Source of the DNA: Burkholderiaceae bacterium
Lineage (GTDB): Bacteria > Pseudomonadota > Gammaproteobacteria > Burkholderiales > Burkholderiaceae
NCBI GenBank assembly: GCA_017998575.1
Contig: JAGOCV010000228.1
Coordinates: 1 to 6,689 of the forward strand
Direction of reading: 5' to 3'
Length of the DNA stretch: 6,689 bases
The notes beneath the pieces are model-generated. The model searched no databases. It was not told the origin of the DNA and saw nothing but the letters and a program-made list of their open reading frames with translations. How positions within the stretch are numbered: position 1 is the first letter of the stretch; every line of letters begins with the position of its first letter. The translations under genes were made by a program, and so were the position numbers. Below, one piece after another: positions 4,198-6,689 of this stretch.

Positions 4198-6689
4198 TCA
4201 ACGCCGCGGCAGCGCCCAGGCAATCACGCTGTCGCCCAGTTTGGTCTCCATGCGGTCATGCCCGCCCACGGCGGCCACGACGTACTGGCGGCCGTCGATT
4301 TCGTAGCTCATCGGATTGGCCTGGTTGCCGGCGGGCAGGCGCACTTCCCACAGCAACTCGCCCGTCTCGGTGTCGAAGCCGCGCAGGAAGCGGTCCAGCG
4401 CCGCGCCGATGAACGTCATGCCGCCGCCGGTGGTGAGCGAGCCGCTGTTGTTGGGCGTGCCCATCTCCAGCTTCATGAACGAGCGCATTCCCATGGGCCC
4501 GTGGTCGTAGCCCGTGCCCAGAGGGCGGCGCCAGATGATTTCCTGCGTGCGCAGGTCGGTGCCCGAGATGTAGCCCCAGGGCGGCGCGATGCACGGCGTG
4601 GCCAGCGGCGACATCCACGGCTCCTTGCGCGCGCCGTATTTGGAGCCCACCTGCGGCATGTAGCCCGACACGTCGCTCTTGCCGCGGAAGATCGAGCGCA
4701 CGCCCTTGCGGTCCATCTCCTCGCGCGTGAACACCTGCTCGGTGTAGGGCAGGCGGTTGCTGTTCATGATCATGATGCCGCGCTGCACGTCGATGGAGAT
4801 GCCGCCCCAGTTGATGCCGCCGTGGTTGCCCGCGTAGGCCAGCGATCCCTGCAGCGTGGGTGGCGTGTAGTGGCCGTCGTAGCGCAGCTTCCTGAACTGC
4901 GTGCGGCAGATCATCTGGTCGAACGGCGTGATGCCCCAGGCGTGCGCCTCGGTCAACTGCTCCATCTCCTTGCCGGGCGGGCCGACGGTGTTGGGCATCC
5001 CGGGCGACAGCGGCTGCGTGGCGGCGATGCGCTCCTCGGTGTCCACGTACTGCGGCACGGGCGTCTCCACCACGGGCAGGAGAGGCTGGCCGGTGGCGCG
5101 GTCGAGCACGTACACCTGCCCGTTCTTGCTGGCCTGCACCACGGCCGGGCGTGGCCCCTGCGGCGTGGGCCAATCCACCAGATTGGGCTGAGGACTCAGA
5201 TCGAAATCCCACAGGTCGCGGTTGACGGTGCGGAAGAACCAGCGTTCCTGCCCGGTCGCGGCATCCACCGCCACCAGCGCGGCGGTGTATTTGTCTTCCA
5301 GCTCGGTGCGGTCTTCGGCGTAGAAATCGCTGGCCGGGTTGCCCGTGGGCAGGTAGACCAGGCCCAGCTCGTCGTCGCCCGAGATCAGCGACCACACGTT
5401 GGGTGTGCTGCGCGTGTACACCTCGCCGGGCGGCGGCGGCGTGGTGACGCCGGGGCGGCCCAGGTCCCAGGCCCAGCGCTGCTCGCCGGTCACCGCGTCG
5501 TAGCCACGCACCACGCCCGAGGGCGCGTCGCGCTCGGTGCCGTCGCGCACCTGGCCGGTGCCGATGATCATGGTGCCGCGCATCACGATCGGCGGCGAGG
5601 TCGGCGCCACGAAGCCGGGGAAGGTGTTGCCCGTGCCCTCGTTGAGGTCGATGTAGCCGCCGCGGCCGAAGTCGGTGCACAGTTGCCCGGTCTCGGCGTC
5701 GATGGCGCCCACGCGGCCGTCCACCACCGGCACGAAAACGCGCGTGCGGCAGGTGGTCTGCGCGGCCAGCACGGGCGTGGCGGCCGGGTCGGTCTGCGGC
5801 GGCGCATCCTCGCCCTGCGCGGTGGCGCCGGGGCCGGCGGCCGGTGACGCCACCACGGCGGGCGATTCGAAGTACGCCACGCCGCGGCAGGTGCTGGCCG
5901 CGATGTTGGCCATGGCCGCGCGGTCGGCGCCCGGGTCGAAGCGCCACTTCTCGGTGCCGCGCGCCGCGTCGAGCGCGATGACGATCTGGCTGGGCGTGCA
6001 CACGTACAGCGTGCCGTTCACCATGATCGGCGTGTTCTGGAAGGCATAGGCGAACTTCGCGTCTTCGGGCTTGAGGTCGCCGGTGCGGAAATGCCAGGCC
6101 TCTTCCAGCTCCTTCACGTTGGCCGGCGTGATCTGCGCCGAGGGCGAGAACTTGTTCGACAGGTTGGAGCCGCCGTAGGACGTCCAGCTGCCCTTGTCGT
6201 GCGTGGCGGCCACGTTGCCGTCGGGCGAGACCACGGTCCCCCGGCTGAACGGCGCGGCGGGCCGCTGCGCCTTCGCATCGGCCGACGCCAGCTCGACGTG
6301 GGGCGACCAGAGCAGCGGGATCAGGATGGACAGGCCCGCCACCAGCGGCAACACGCCGGTGCACAACAGGTAGGCCGGCCCCGACACGCCGGGCAATCGC
6401 CGGCGCGCCACCGGCCAGAAGCACAGCAGCACGATGCCCAGCACGGCCAGCATCGCCAGGCGCGGCACCAGCGCCCAGCCGTCCCAGCCCACTTCCAAGA
6501 ACGCCCAGGCGAGGGTGGCGGCCATCAGCACGCCGAACACGGTGATGCCCGACGCGCGGCCCGCCAGCAACAGCACGGCGCAAGCGGCGAGCAGCACGCC
6601 CATGATCACGTAGAACCAGCTGCCGCCCACGACGGCCAGCTGCACGCCCATGACGATCAGCGCCAGTCCGAGCAGGCCCAGCGCGATGG
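4198..6689 (-). CDS. Membrane-bound PQQ-dependent dehydrogenase, glucose/quinate/shikimate family, 5' end missing
   Basis: Quinoprotein that oxidises a sugar or polyol in the periplasm and reduces ubiquinone. The reading frame is open to the right edge: codons before the Met at 6651 read IALGLLGLALIV, part of the first membrane helix, so the true start lies outside. Numbering from that Met, hydrophobic helices lie at about 1-31, 35-52, 64-82 and 92-114. They include VVGGSWFYVIMG (7-18), which matches IGGSWYYPIAG of E. coli Gcd. The eight-bladed PQQ propeller starts near SWTSYGG (155-161). Conserved elements include FRTGD (188-192), CRGV (255-258), Trp420, the DLWDFDL segment (479-485, matching the catalytic-Asp region of Gcd), Lys509 (Gcd Lys493) and GGHDRMETKLGD (796-807, Gcd His775 region). 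Residues matching Gcd Glu217 and His262 are Gln205 and Ala252, so the substrate may be quinate or another polyol rather than glucose. An Ala/Pro-rich insert of about 25 aa sits between Cys255 and Cys301. Confidence 0.93.
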   Translation of the reverse strand, partial: IALGLLGLALIVMGVQLAVVGGSWFYVIMGVLLAACAVLLLAGRASGITVFGVLMAATLAWAFLEVGWDGWALVPRLAMLAVLGIVLLCFWPVARRRLPGVSGPAYLLCTGVLPLVAGLSILIPLLWSPHVELASADAKAQRPAAPFSRGTVVSPDGNVAATHDKGSWTSYGGSNLSNKFSPSAQITPANVKELEEAWHFRTGDLKPEDAKFAYAFQNTPIMVNGTLYVCTPSQIVIALDAARGTEKWRFDPGADRAAMANIAASTCRGVAYFESPAVVASPAAGPGATAQGEDAPPQTDPAATPVLAAQTTCRTRVFVPVVDGRVGAIDAETGQLCTDFGRGGYIDLNEGTGNTFPGFVAPTSPPIVMRGTMIIGTGQVRDGTERDAPSGVVRGYDAVTGEQRWAWDLGRPGVTTPPPPGEVYTRSTPNVWSLISGDDELGLVYLPTGNPASDFYAEDRTELEDKYTAALVAVDAATGQERWFFRTVNRDLWDFDLSPQPNLVDWPTPQGPRPAVVQASKNGQVYVLDRATGQPLLPVVETPVPQYVDTEERIAATQPLSPGMPNTVGPPGKEMEQLTEAHAWGITPFDQMICRTQFRKLRYDGHYTPPTLQGSLAYAGNHGGINWGGISIDVQRGIMIMNSNRLPYTEQVFTREEMDRKGVRSIFRGKSDVSGYMPQVGSKYGARKEPWMSPLATPCIAPPWGYISGTDLRTQEIIWRRPLGTGYDHGPMGMRSFMKLEMGTPNNSGSLTTGGGMTFIGAALDRFLRGFDTETGELLWEVRLPAGNQANPMSYEIDGRQYVVAAVGGHDRMETKLGDSVIAWALPRR

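Noticed and set aside
3463..5847. Plus-strand open frame of 794 codons over the CopD-like and dehydrogenase genes
   Set aside because: The same low-complexity composition; it starts inside the DUF2231 gene and opposes two well-supported minus-strand genes.
4256..6583. Minus-strand open frame of 775 codons overlapping the dehydrogenase in another frame
   Set aside because: An Arg/Ala/His-rich frame-shifted shadow; the neighbouring frame has full PQQ-dehydrogenase similarity from end to end.

Overview
The window is very GC-rich DNA with strong GC-third-position codon bias. It carries respiratory-chain genes of proteobacterial type. A high-GC proteobacterium, perhaps a betaproteobacterium of the Burkholderiales or a xanthomonad relative, fits best. 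That placement is a judgement from gene content and composition, not a database match. No RNA genes, insertion sequences, phage genes or CRISPR repeats were seen.

Layout. Positions 1-3014 (minus strand) hold a cytochrome c oxidase operon. It consists of a lipoprotein-like subunit II with a complete CuA site (2247-3014), then a fused subunit I-III gene (1-2250, cut by the left edge). The two genes overlap by four bases (ATGA). Positions 3015-3119 are a divergent intergenic region with two abutting 12-bp palindromes. Positions 3120-3602 (plus strand) encode a DUF2231-type four-helix membrane protein, read from a TTG start behind a good ribosome-binding site. It converges on a CopD/HemJ-like four-helix membrane protein (3661-4101, minus). 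Behind a strong hairpin (4146-4184) lies a large membrane-bound PQQ-dependent dehydrogenase of the glucose/quinate/shikimate family (4198-6689, minus, cut at its 5' end by the right edge).

How the genes may work together. The PQQ enzyme would oxidise a sugar or polyol in the periplasm and pass electrons to ubiquinone. The oxidase would terminate the cytochrome c branch of the same chain. The two small membrane proteins between them have no proven role. CopD/HemJ relatives are linked to copper or tetrapyrrole biology, so a part in oxidase cofactor supply is conceivable but is inference.

The points most worth a second look are residue changes in both enzymes. The oxidase keeps every metal ligand I can align but has Gln at the K-channel lysine and Gly at the D-channel asparagine. 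The dehydrogenase lacks the Glu217 and His262 equivalents of E. coli glucose dehydrogenase, so its substrate is probably not simply glucose. I saw no clearly undescribed system.
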